Source: JAVKFF01 sp040226215 (GTDB taxonomy: Bacteria > Pseudomonadota > Alphaproteobacteria > DSM-16000 > Inquilinaceae). From it: 19,807 bases of DNA. Both the position numbers and the translations under genes were made by a program. The DNA is taken from positions 1 through 19,807 of the forward strand of contig JAVKFF010000168.1 in the NCBI GenBank assembly GCA_040226215.1, in the 5' to 3' direction. Below, one piece after another: positions 7,554 to 14,061 of the stretch. Numbering within the stretch: the first letter of the stretch is position 1; every line of letters starts with the position of its first letter. The notes under the pieces are model-generated. The model was not told where the DNA came from. It did no database searches and was given only the letters and a program-made list of their open reading frames with translations.

Positions 7554-8192
7554 CTAGCGCGCTCCCCGCCGGCCGAGCGACGCCACCGAGACGGCCAGCG
7601 CGGCGTGATCGGCCGTCCGGTCGAAATCCTCGGCGATGCGCACCAGGTGGAAGCGCAGGTTGTTCTGCACCATCGGGAAATCCTCGCCGCGCAGCGAGGC
7701 GTGGATCGGCAGGTAGCGAAAGACGGTGCGGCCGGCCTCCCGCCCGATGTCCTGCGCCAATCTGGGTGCGGCCAATTGGGCCTGCTCGAGCCGGCCGCGA
7801 ATCACCTCGATCCAGCCCTGCCAGCCGTCGGGCAGCGCCGCCGGCTTGCCGTGCGCGGTGACACAGTCGGCCACCAGCAGCATCAGACCCGGCACCAGGT
7901 CGGGTATCTCTTCGGACCTCCCCGCGTTCTCCAGAGGCGGCCGCAGCTTCGCTTCCATCAGCACCGCGAGATCCGCCAGGCAGGCGGCATAGGCCTCCCA
8001 GCGGCAGCGCTCCATCGCGGCCAGAAAGTCCTTTTCCAGGAACAGCTTGGACCACATCAGCCCGGCCCGGACCCGGCAGTATTCGACCACGCCCTTTTGC
8101 GACATGAAGGCGGCGCGGCTGTCCAGGAAGCGCGCCAGGTCGCCGGCATCCGCCAGCATTTCCTTGCGCCGCAAGCTCGCGAAGAGGCCCAT
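7554..8192 (-). CDS. Conserved-looking protein of unknown function in the exonuclease operon
   Basis: Encodes 212 residues, mostly predicted helix, with no signal peptide or membrane segment. I do not recognise a domain. Notable features are a basic N-terminus (MGLFASLRRKEML), a Trp/Tyr/Cys-bearing middle (MERCRWEAYAACLADLAVLM) and a C-terminal segment FRYLPIHASLRGEDFPMVQN. Its stop codon directly abuts the GTG start of the exonuclease, so it is the first gene of a three-gene minus-strand operon and is probably functionally tied to it. No clear ribosome site precedes the ATG at 8192; an internal ATG at residue 12 is possible. It diverges from the DUF4212/symporter operon across a shared intergenic region. 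Confidence 0.75.
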   Translation of the reverse strand: MGLFASLRRKEMLADAGDLARFLDSRAAFMSQKGVVEYCRVRAGLMWSKLFLEKDFLAAMERCRWEAYAACLADLAVLMEAKLRPPLENAGRSEEIPDLVPGLMLLVADCVTAHGKPAALPDGWQGWIEVIRGRLEQAQLAAPRLAQDIGREAGRTVFRYLPIHASLRGEDFPMVQNNLRFHLVRIAEDFDRTADHAALAVSVASLGRRGAR

Positions 8193-8500
8193 TCGGGGGT
8201 TCCACAGTTAGGGAAATATTTGTTCTTGCCGGATGCAAGTCTGTGCTAATGTCTACTTTAGCACGTCAAAGCCGAAATCAAAAAAGACTCCACGCTTTAA
8301 TCCAATTGTAACGGCATCCCGACCGGGTCTTCGCCTTGGCACCGGGAGTCCGGCATGACGTGTAGGGGGAGGAGACGCGAGAGGCCCGTTCCGCCTGGAA
8401 GCCGGTCCACCGCGCCGCCTCTGTGGTCTGTGAACCTTGCCGTTACGGCGGTCCATCCAGGGTCTGCGGTAACGCGCGGTATCTAGAGAGGCTCGACGGT
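8193..8500. promoter_or_regulatory. Divergent control region between the exonuclease and symporter operons
   Basis: About 310 bases without a gene separate the two divergent start codons. The first 120 bases are AT-richer than the surroundings. They hold an inverted repeat at 8243-8264 and possible promoter elements: TTGCCG (8226-8231) with an extended -10 TGCTAATGT (8244-8252) on the plus strand, and TTGACG (8264-8269) on the minus strand. The rest, up to 8484, is GC-rich with no identifiable signal apart from the AGAGAGG ribosome site at 8485-8491. Confidence 0.45.
8243..8264. promoter_or_regulatory. Inverted repeat, probable operator
   Basis: Perfect 7-base arms GTGCTAA (8243-8249) and TTAGCAC (8258-8264) are separated by 8 bases. 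The repeat overlaps the possible plus-strand extended -10 and abuts a possible minus-strand -35, so one dimeric regulator could control both divergent operons. It also resembles a hairpin, but it has no T tract and lies in a promoter region. The cognate regulator is not identified. Confidence 0.45.
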
Positions 8501-8779
8501 ATGGCTGCTCGTTCCGACACGACACCGGAAATGGCAGCGGCTCACTGGGCGAAGACAAAGGCGCTCATGTGGACCTGCCTGATCATCTGGTTCATCTTCG
8601 GCTTCGCGATCCACCTGTTCGTGGACGCGCTCAACGAAATCGTCATCATCGGATTCCCGCTGGGCTGGTACGTCGCCGCCCAGGGATCGCTGATCGTCTT
8701 CGTCGTCCTGTGCTTCTGGTTCGCCTCGAGGCAGAACCGGATCGACGAAGAGTTCGGCATGTCCGGTCACGAGGAATAG
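8501..8779 (+). CDS. DUF4212 small membrane protein, partner of the SSS symporter
   Basis: Encodes 92 residues. The start at 8501 follows AGAGAGG; the frame upstream of it is GC-rich leader without a start context. There are two transmembrane helices (about 22-45 and 52-75), with LIIWFIFGFAIHLFVDALNE and GFPLGWYVAAQGSLIVFVVL matching the DUF4212 family. Helix two is followed by the charged tail RQNRIDEEFGMSGHEE. DUF4212 proteins are known as the small gene directly before symporters of the acetate-permease-related VC_2705 subfamily and are thought to be their accessory subunit. Here the symporter starts 10 bases after the stop codon, which supports co-translation and joint membrane assembly. 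Confidence 0.9.
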   Translation: MAARSDTTPEMAAAHWAKTKALMWTCLIIWFIFGFAIHLFVDALNEIVIIGFPLGWYVAAQGSLIVFVVLCFWFASRQNRIDEEFGMSGHEE

Positions 8780-8789
8780 GAGACGCGTC

Positions 8790-10670
8790 ATGGCGAACGG
8801 TCGCGACTTCACCTCCAATCTCGGCAGGATCTACGGCTTCTACACCGGTGGCTTCATCGGCTTCGTGATCCTGCTGGCCATCCTCGAGCAGATCGGCGTT
8901 CCCAACAACGTCATCGGCTATCTGTTCATCTTCTTCACCATCGCGGTCTATGCCGGCATCGGCATCATGAGCCGCACCATGCAGGTGTCGGAGTACTACG
9001 TGGCGGGCCGCAAGGTACCGGCGTTCTACAACGGCATGGCGACGGCGGCGGACTGGATGTCCGCGGCGTCCTTCCTGGCCATGGCCGGCGGGCTCTACGC
9101 CCAGGGCTATTCCTACATGGCCTTCGTGCTGGGCTGGACCGGCGGCTACGTGCTGGTGGCGGTGCTGATCGCGCCGTACTTGCGCAAGTTCGGCGCCTAC
9201 ACGGTGCCCGATTTCCTCGGCTCCCGCTACGGCGGCAATGTCGCCCGCTTCATCGGCATCATCGTCCTGTTCTGCTGCTCCTTCACCTACATCGTGGCGC
9301 AGGTCACGGGCGCGGGGCTGGTGGCGTCGCGGTTCCTGGCGATCCAGTTCGAGATCGCGGTGTTCGTCGGCCTCGTGGGCATCCTGGTCTGCTCGATGCT
9401 GGGCGGCATGCGGGCGGTGACCTGGACGCAGGTGGCGCAGTACATCGTGCTGATCATCGCCTACCTGATCCCGGTCATCATCCTGTCGACCCAGGTCACC
9501 GGCATACCGCTCCCGCAGCTGATGTATGGCGAGGTGCTGCAGCAGATCCAGGAACTGGAGGCGACCTCTCCGGCCCTGGAAGGCGCAAGAGCGTTCATGC
9601 AGACGCCGCAGACCTTCACCCAGGGTCTCAACTTCTTCGCCCTGATCGCCTGCCTGATGATCGGCACGGCCTCGCTGCCGCACGTCCTGATGCGCTTCTT
9701 CACCACCCCGTCGGTGCGTGAGGCGCGCAAGTCCGTGGCCTGGTCGCTGCTGTTCATCTTCATGCTCTACTTCACCGCGCCGGCCTACGCCTCGTTCGCG
9801 AAGCTGGAAGTCTACTCCAACGTGCTGGGCGCGGATCTCGGCTCGCTGGAGGCGGTGCAGGGCCTGCCCGAGTGGATCTTCATCTACGGTCCGCTCGAAC
9901 TGGTCCGGATCTGCGGCGTCTTCGCGACCGACGCACAGGCGGTGTTCGATGCCTGCACGGCGGCCGGGATTACCTCGCTCAGCCACGGCCAGTTCGCCAT
10001 CGCCTCAGACACGGTGGTCATCGCCACGCCGGAGATCGCCGGCCTGCCCTATGTCATCGCCGGCCTGGTGGCCGCCGGTGGTCTGGCGGCGGCGCTGTCG
10101 ACGGCGGACGGGCTGCTGCTGGCCATCGCCAACGCGCTCAGCCACGACATCTACTACAGGATGATCGATCCGCGCGCCTCGACCCGCCGACGGCTGATGG
10201 TGGCCCGCGTGCTGCTCATCCTGGTCGCCTTGCTGGCCGCGGTCGTCGCATCGACAAGACCGGGGCAGATCCTGGCGATGGTCGCCTGGGCGTTCTCGCT
10301 CGCCGCGGCCGGCCTGTTCCCGGCCCTGGTGATGGGCGTGTGGTGGAAACGCACGACCAAGCAGGGCGCCATCTGGGGCATGATCTCCGGCTTCTGCGTC
10401 ACGCTCTTCTACCTGATCATCACGCGGTACTTCCCGGAGACCGGCGTCAGCTACTTCCTGATGTCGCCCTTCGGCGAGCAGATCACCGCCAGTGGTGTCG
10501 GCTGGTTCGGCGTGAACAACATCTCCGCCGGGCTGTTCGGTATCCCGGTCGCCTTCATCGTGACCTACCTGGTCTCGAAGGGCACGCCGGAGCCGAGCGC
10601 GGAGATGCAGGCGTTCATCGACGAGCTGCGCCTGCCGAGCGGCAAGGTCATGATGGAAGAGAAGTCGTAA
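8790..10670 (+). CDS. Sodium:solute symporter (SSS/SLC5 family, VC_2705-like, acetate-permease related)
   Basis: Encodes 626 residues with about 13 transmembrane helices. The ribosome site AGGAG precedes the ATG at 8790. The family pattern is visible: SEYYVAGRKVPAFYNGMATAADWMSAASFL at about 67-96 is the SSS N-terminal signature, LGGMRAVTWTQVAQYIVL follows at about 206-223, and the SLPHVLMRFFTTPSVREARKS block at about 292-312 is typical of ActP-like permeases. The long extramembrane insertion at about 334-400 is characteristic of the VC_2705 branch. It should couple Na+ entry to uptake of a monocarboxylate such as acetate or a related acid; the actual substrate is inferred only. It forms an operon with DUF4212 and ends at a strong terminator. 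The divergent CBS/DUF294 and exonuclease genes may regulate its function. Confidence 0.92.
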   Translation: MANGRDFTSNLGRIYGFYTGGFIGFVILLAILEQIGVPNNVIGYLFIFFTIAVYAGIGIMSRTMQVSEYYVAGRKVPAFYNGMATAADWMSAASFLAMAGGLYAQGYSYMAFVLGWTGGYVLVAVLIAPYLRKFGAYTVPDFLGSRYGGNVARFIGIIVLFCCSFTYIVAQVTGAGLVASRFLAIQFEIAVFVGLVGILVCSMLGGMRAVTWTQVAQYIVLIIAYLIPVIILSTQVTGIPLPQLMYGEVLQQIQELEATSPALEGARAFMQTPQTFTQGLNFFALIACLMIGTASLPHVLMRFFTTPSVREARKSVAWSLLFIFMLYFTAPAYASFAKLEVYSNVLGADLGSLEAVQGLPEWIFIYGPLELVRICGVFATDAQAVFDACTAAGITSLSHGQFAIASDTVVIATPEIAGLPYVIAGLVAAGGLAAALSTADGLLLAIANALSHDIYYRMIDPRASTRRRLMVARVLLILVALLAAVVASTRPGQILAMVAWAFSLAAAGLFPALVMGVWWKRTTKQGAIWGMISGFCVTLFYLIITRYFPETGVSYFLMSPFGEQITASGVGWFGVNNISAGLFGIPVAFIVTYLVSKGTPEPSAEMQAFIDELRLPSGKVMMEEKS

Positions 10671-10698
10671 AGCCGCGACCGATCGTCGGTTGACTTTG

Positions 10699-10730
10699 AA
10701 GGGCGGAGCCCGCGCGGCTCCGCCCTTTTT
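10699..10730 (+). terminator. Intrinsic terminator of the DUF4212/symporter operon
   Basis: Stem AAGGGCGGAGCC (10699-10710) pairs with GGCTCCGCCCTT (10716-10727) around a 5-base loop. A TTTTT run overlaps the end of the stem (10726-10730). It begins 28 bases after the symporter stop codon and is the best terminator in the window. Confidence 0.9.
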
Positions 10731-10843
10731 CTTGCCGGGCTCCTTTTTCCTGCCGGGTCGTCCTCCGCTGTTGCGGTCCGCGACCCGGCCTTGCGATAGT
10801 CGGGCCAGGTGCGCGTGAGAAGGCTGGACGAGGGCAGGCGGCG

Positions 10844-11164
10844 GTGAGCAATCCGTTCTGGGATCTCTGGTATTTCCACATTCCCAACTACCTGCTGGCG
10901 GCGCTGTTCTACACCATGATCGCGCGCTTCGGCATGGGCCTGTTCATCCCCCATGACTGGCCCAACTACATCTGGCGCTGGTTCCTCAGGGTCACCGACC
11001 CGGTGGTGCGCGCGACCGCGCTGGTGACGCCAGGCTTCGTCCAGGGCGCCTACCTGCCGCTGTTCGCGCTCATCTGGATCGCCCTCATGCGCATCGGCCT
11101 GTTCCTCGTCATGCTGTCGACCGGCGCCATACCCTCCCTGCGCGATCTGCTCGTCACCGGGTGA
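10844..11164 (+). CDS. YggT-like small integral membrane protein
   Basis: Encodes 106 residues from a GTG at 10844, with a purine-rich GAGGGCAGG upstream. There are two hydrophobic segments (about 12-35 and 67-93). The intervening loop reads PNYIWRWFLRVTDPVVRATA followed by LVTPGF. This resembles the YggT (CcmB/Ycf19-related) pattern of a first helix, an Asn-Pro-type loop, a 'fl..lTdPllrp' element and a second helix. YggT proteins are inner-membrane proteins of poorly defined role, linked in some bacteria to osmotic tolerance. The family call is by pattern only and could be wrong. It stands 113 bases beyond the symporter terminator, so it is probably transcribed separately. Confidence 0.65.
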   Translation: MSNPFWDLWYFHIPNYLLAALFYTMIARFGMGLFIPHDWPNYIWRWFLRVTDPVVRATALVTPGFVQGAYLPLFALIWIALMRIGLFLVMLSTGAIPSLRDLLVTG

Positions 11165-11288
11165 ACCGTGCCGGGGGCGCAAGCGGACATTCCCGCCGCG
11201 CAGGAATATCCGCGCGCGGGACTTGGCGCGGTCACGGCACGTCACCAATATCTAGCTATGCGCTGAGGAACGACGCCGGACGCTCCCC

Positions 11289-11669
11289 TTGGAAAAGATC
11301 CGCCTCGCTGCTGAGCATTCCACCCGGCGCGGCCTCGGCTTCGCCGCATTGGCCATCGTCGTCACCATGCTGGGCCTGAGCTTCTACCCGGCCCTGGCGC
11401 TGAAGACCGGCGCCGCCCTGCTGCTGATCACCGCGGCGATCCTCTACTTCAAGGCCCATATCGCGCCCGGCCGCAACGTCCGCGACACCGAGGTCTGGCT
11501 GATGATCGGCGACCGCATCGACATGCCGGCGGAGGCCGCCCAGCGGGTCATCGGCCGGGTGCTGCAGGAGCTCTACCGGCGCTACGCCGCCTGGACGGTG
11601 GCCGCCGCCGGCGCCACCTGGCTCTGCGGCCTGGTCGCCGGGGTGGTGTTCGAGCCACAGGCGTTGTGA
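11289..11669 (+). CDS. Small membrane protein of unknown function
   Basis: Encodes up to 126 residues, starting at a TTG (11289) because no in-frame ATG or GTG lies between it and the stop codon upstream at 11253. The product has three probable transmembrane helices (about 14-34, 38-56 and 99-121). Between helices two and three is a soluble segment, GRNVRDTEVWLMIGDRIDMP onward, with an amphipathic helix rich in Gln, Arg and Tyr. I do not recognise a family. No good ribosome site sits just before the TTG, so the true start may be internal, although every later Met would cut into the first helix. It follows the YggT-like gene on the same strand by about 120 bases and converges with the minus-strand TRAP operon. 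Confidence 0.6.
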   Translation: MEKIRLAAEHSTRRGLGFAALAIVVTMLGLSFYPALALKTGAALLLITAAILYFKAHIAPGRNVRDTEVWLMIGDRIDMPAEAAQRVIGRVLQELYRRYAAWTVAAAGATWLCGLVAGVVFEPQAL

Positions 11670-11726
11670 AGCGCTGTGCGCCTCGGCGCACCCCGCCGAA
11701 CGATGGCCACCCCTAGGGCAGATTGT

Positions 11727-11746
11727 CTGCGCCCGTTGGGGCGCAG
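11727..11746 (-). terminator. Hairpin between convergent genes, possible end of the TRAP operon
   Basis: Arms CTGCGCCC (11727-11734) and GGGCGCAG (11739-11746) enclose a GTTG loop. It lies 6 bases beyond the stop of the last minus-strand gene and 57 bases after the convergent plus-strand gene, so it could serve either transcript. No true T tract is present on either side, which makes efficient intrinsic termination doubtful. Confidence 0.4.
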
Positions 11747-11752
11747 GATGCG

Positions 11753-12058
11753 CTAGCCCAGAGTCCAGGTCAGCCCGCACAGCGCCAGGCAGGAGCCTGT
11801 CCAGACGATCATCGTGATGTCGTCGTCGCGGGGCCGCTCGGCGACGCGCTGGAAGACGGCCGCCGGCAGCCCGCTCACCACCACGAGGCCGAAGCCGATC
11901 AGCAGGGTGTGCAGGAAGATCAGCACCCGGGGCGCGGCCAGCACCACTTCAGGCAACAGGAAGGGTGTCCAGATCAGCATGGCCTGGAAGATCGGCGATT
12001 CGACCGCCGTGACGAGGGCGATGCCGGACAGCACGAGGAACCAGATGCGCGGCTCCAT
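11753..12058 (-). CDS. Small membrane protein at the end of the TRAP/dioxygenase operon
   Basis: Encodes 101 residues starting MEPRIWFLVLSGIALVTAVE, with AAGGGGCG before the ATG at 12058. The frame is open farther upstream (to 12163), but that part overlaps the dioxygenase gene and lacks a ribosome site. Three to four hydrophobic segments (about 5-22, 25-40, 44-66 and 82-99) indicate an integral inner-membrane protein. I do not recognise a domain. It begins 17 bases after the dioxygenase stop codon and is therefore probably the last gene of the operon. Its role might be linked to transport, but that is inference from position only. Confidence 0.65.
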   Translation of the reverse strand: MEPRIWFLVLSGIALVTAVESPIFQAMLIWTPFLLPEVVLAAPRVLIFLHTLLIGFGLVVVSGLPAAVFQRVAERPRDDDITMIVWTGSCLALCGLTWTLG

Positions 12059-12075
12059 GGCGAGGCGCCCCTTGC

Positions 12076-12870
12076 CTATTCCGCCGCCGCACGGCGCGCG
12101 AGATCGGCGAGACAGTCGTCCGGCAGGGTCTCGATCGGCGCGAAGTCGCGATGGGCGATCCATTCGGGCCGCTGGAAGTTACGGATGTGGTTCTCAACGT
12201 GGCAGAGCGAGAGGTAGACGATGGTGCGTCCGAACGGGCTGATATTGGGCGGGCTGGCGTGCACCAGCAGCGAGGAGAACATCAGCACGCTGCCGGCCGG
12301 TCCGGTCGGCGCCACGCAGCCGCCCTCCTCCGCCAGCCGCGTGACCGTCTCGCGGTCCAGCGTCCACAGGGGATAGCTGGTCGTCTCCAGGTCGTGCCCG
12401 GCGGCGACCACGCCCTGCTTGTGGCTGCCCGGGATGAACAGCAGCGGCCCGTTGGCCGCCGTGACATCGTCGAGGAAGACGGCGATGTTCATGGCGCGCG
12501 GCTCCGGCATCCCGTCGTCGCGTTTCCAGGTGCCGTAGTCCTGGTGCCACTGCCAGACCTCGCCGTCGAAGGCCGCCTTGGCGTTGACCTTGTACTGGTG
12601 CATGTAGACTGGCCCGTCGAGCAGCTGGCGCACCGGTTCGACGAGGCGCGGGTGCCGGCCGAGCCGGCGGAAGGCCTCGTTGTAGGTGTGGGCGGCGAAG
12701 GCGGTGCGGGCGACGCCGGAGCTCTCGCGCCAGACTTCCTTCCGGTCGGTGGCGTAGACCTCCTCGGAGGCCGCCTTCAGGACCGCCGTTTCTTCCGGCG
12801 TGAAGCGGCTCTCCAAGAAGATGTAGCCCTCGCGGTCGAAGGCCTCGAGCAGGTCGTTGCTGAGCTTCAT
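12076..12870 (-). CDS. PhyH-family Fe(II)/2-oxoglutarate dioxygenase, ectoine hydroxylase-like
   Basis: Encodes 264 residues. The ATG at 12870 follows GGGGAGGATGTGACG; an in-frame ATG at 12906 has no ribosome site. Iron ligands are visible as His109 and Asp111 in QWHQDYGTW and a distal His204 in LLVHASPPN. Arg215 in FGRTIVYLS would bind 2-oxoglutarate. The segment from WQWHQDYGTW through DDGMPEPR to GPLLFIPGSHK closely follows the EctD (ectoine hydroxylase) signature, but several positions differ: Gln for Ser after the ligand His, Tyr for Phe, Gly for Glu and Lys for His. No ectABC genes are in the window. It should hydroxylate a small substrate, probably whatever the neighbouring TRAP system imports. 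Cytoplasmic. It lies between the amidohydrolase (72 bases upstream) and a small membrane protein. Confidence 0.87.
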   Translation of the reverse strand: MKLSNDLLEAFDREGYIFLESRFTPEETAVLKAASEEVYATDRKEVWRESSGVARTAFAAHTYNEAFRRLGRHPRLVEPVRQLLDGPVYMHQYKVNAKAAFDGEVWQWHQDYGTWKRDDGMPEPRAMNIAVFLDDVTAANGPLLFIPGSHKQGVVAAGHDLETTSYPLWTLDRETVTRLAEEGGCVAPTGPAGSVLMFSSLLVHASPPNISPFGRTIVYLSLCHVENHIRNFQRPEWIAHRDFAPIETLPDDCLADLARRAAAE

Positions 12871-12942
12871 CGTCACATCCTCCCCAGCGCGCCGGACGCG
12901 CCGCAACCGGTTGGCATATGCTAGCGCCAGACCGCAGCGAAA

Positions 12943-13935
12943 TCACGCACGGAGAAAGCGCCGGGCATTGTCCTCGGCGACCCGCTGGCGGATCCCGGCG
13001 TCGAGCCGTCCGAGCCCGGCCATCGCCCTGCGGGCGGAGAACACGGGCCAGTCGCTGCCCAGGACGACGGCGTCCGGGCTCAGCGCCGCGATCGCGAGAT
13101 CGATCGCCGCCGTGTCGAAGGAGGCGCAGTCGACCACCAGCCGGCCTGCCAGGCGCGCGGGCTCGGGCCGCGGCAGTCCACGCGTCTCCGCCACGTGGTC
13201 GATACGGGAGAGGAGGAAGGGGAAACTGCCGCCGAGATTGGCGACGTGCACCCGGAGATCGGGGAGGTCGTCCATCAGGCCGCCCATCAGCAGCGTGACC
13301 ATCACCTCGCTCAGCCGGTGCTGCACGGCGAGGCTGATATGCCGCTGCCCGGCATTGTCGGCGGGATCGGCGGTGTCAGCCGCGATCGCCTCTCTGGGCC
13401 GCGCGCCTGGCAGGGGGCCGGGGTGGATGAAGGCGTAGACGCCAAGCCGCGCGATCGCCCGCAGCACGGGTTCGATGCGCTCGGCCGCATGCCGCGTCCG
13501 GAAGGCATCCGCCGGCAGGATGGCGCCGGCCGCACCATCGCGCGCGACCGCGTCGTCCAGAACGGCGACCGAGCGCTCGATGTCCGCCAGCGGCAGCGCG
13601 GCGAGCGCCCGGAACCGGTCGGGCTCCCCGGCGGCGAGATCGGCCGCCGCGCGGTTGTAGAGGGCGAGCAGCGGCTCGGCCTCCGGTGCCGGCAGGCTGT
13701 CGATGCCGAACAGGCCGGGCAGGGAGATCACCTGCCGATCGACGCCGTCCGCCCGCATCGCCGCCAGCCGCCGGTCGGGATCGCTGTAGTCGGCGCCGAA
13801 GGCGAGCCGCTCGTTCGGGATGACCAGCCAGCGCGACCCGTCAGCGTCGGTCACGATGCGCGGCGGCGCCGTCCGGTCGGCGAGCCTCTCGGCCAGTGCT
13901 GGCGGCAGCCAGTGGCAGTGCATGTCGATCGCCAT
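12943..13935 (-). CDS. Amidohydrolase family 2 protein (ACMSD-like TIM barrel)
   Basis: Encodes 330 residues, close to the length of the aminocarboxymuconate-semialdehyde decarboxylase (ACMSD)/resorcylate decarboxylase family. It starts MAIDMHCHWLPP, with metal ligands His6 and His8. His171 in YAFIHPGPLPG and Asp295 in VVLGSDWPV supply the other expected metal contacts. In ACMSD a catalytic His stands in an A-H-G-G-G-x-F-P motif. Here the equivalent stretch reads HVANLGGSFPF, with Asn233 in that place, so the chemistry may differ from decarboxylation. The gene begins 12 bases after the 31-residue miniprotein gene and precedes the PhyH dioxygenase, within the TRAP operon. Hydrolysis or C-C/C-N cleavage of the imported compound or its product is inferred. 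Confidence 0.85.
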   Translation of the reverse strand: MAIDMHCHWLPPALAERLADRTAPPRIVTDADGSRWLVIPNERLAFGADYSDPDRRLAAMRADGVDRQVISLPGLFGIDSLPAPEAEPLLALYNRAAADLAAGEPDRFRALAALPLADIERSVAVLDDAVARDGAAGAILPADAFRTRHAAERIEPVLRAIARLGVYAFIHPGPLPGARPREAIAADTADPADNAGQRHISLAVQHRLSEVMVTLLMGGLMDDLPDLRVHVANLGGSFPFLLSRIDHVAETRGLPRPEPARLAGRLVVDCASFDTAAIDLAIAALSPDAVVLGSDWPVFSARRAMAGLGRLDAGIRQRVAEDNARRFLRA

Positions 13936-13947
13936 GGCCGGCGGCCG

Positions 13948-14043
13948 TCAGACGAGCATCGCCAGGACCATCAGCGGGACAGCCGGATTGACGGCGATGA
14001 CGGTGAGCACAATGGCGATTGTCCAGAAGGATATCACGGCCAT
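13948..14043 (-). CDS. 31-residue membrane miniprotein inside the TRAP operon
   Basis: A short frame runs from an ATG at 14043 to a TGA at 13948-13950. It encodes MAVISFWTIAIVLTVIAVNP followed by AVPLMVLAMLV. Almost the whole product is hydrophobic: one or two short transmembrane stretches with no charged residue at all. A GGGAG ribosome site precedes the start by about 10 bases. The frame begins 18 bases after the dctM stop and ends 12 bases before the amidohydrolase start, so it fills the gap exactly as a real cistron would. I know of no family. It may be an accessory of the TRAP membrane complex, or a translated leader that couples amidohydrolase synthesis to dctM. Confidence 0.6.
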   Translation of the reverse strand: MAVISFWTIAIVLTVIAVNPAVPLMVLAMLV

Positions 14044-14061
14044 GGCGTGGAACTCCCGTGG

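Noticed and set aside
6348..8249. 633-codon open frame on the plus strand
   Set aside because: It is antisense to the exonuclease and the adjoining protein, Arg/Gln/Gly-rich, without motifs or a ribosome site.
8243..8264. Inverted repeat considered as a bidirectional terminator
   Set aside because: No T tract follows on either strand and it lies upstream of both flanking genes, so an operator is more likely.
8335..8360. TTGGCACCGGGAGTCCGGCA considered as a sigma-54 -24/-12 promoter for the symporter operon
   Set aside because: The -24 half TGGCAC fits, but the -12 TTGC element is absent at the required distance.
12076..12870. Annotation as a true ectoine hydroxylase (ectD)
   Set aside because: Several signature positions differ and no ectoine biosynthesis genes are present, so only an EctD-like call is justified.
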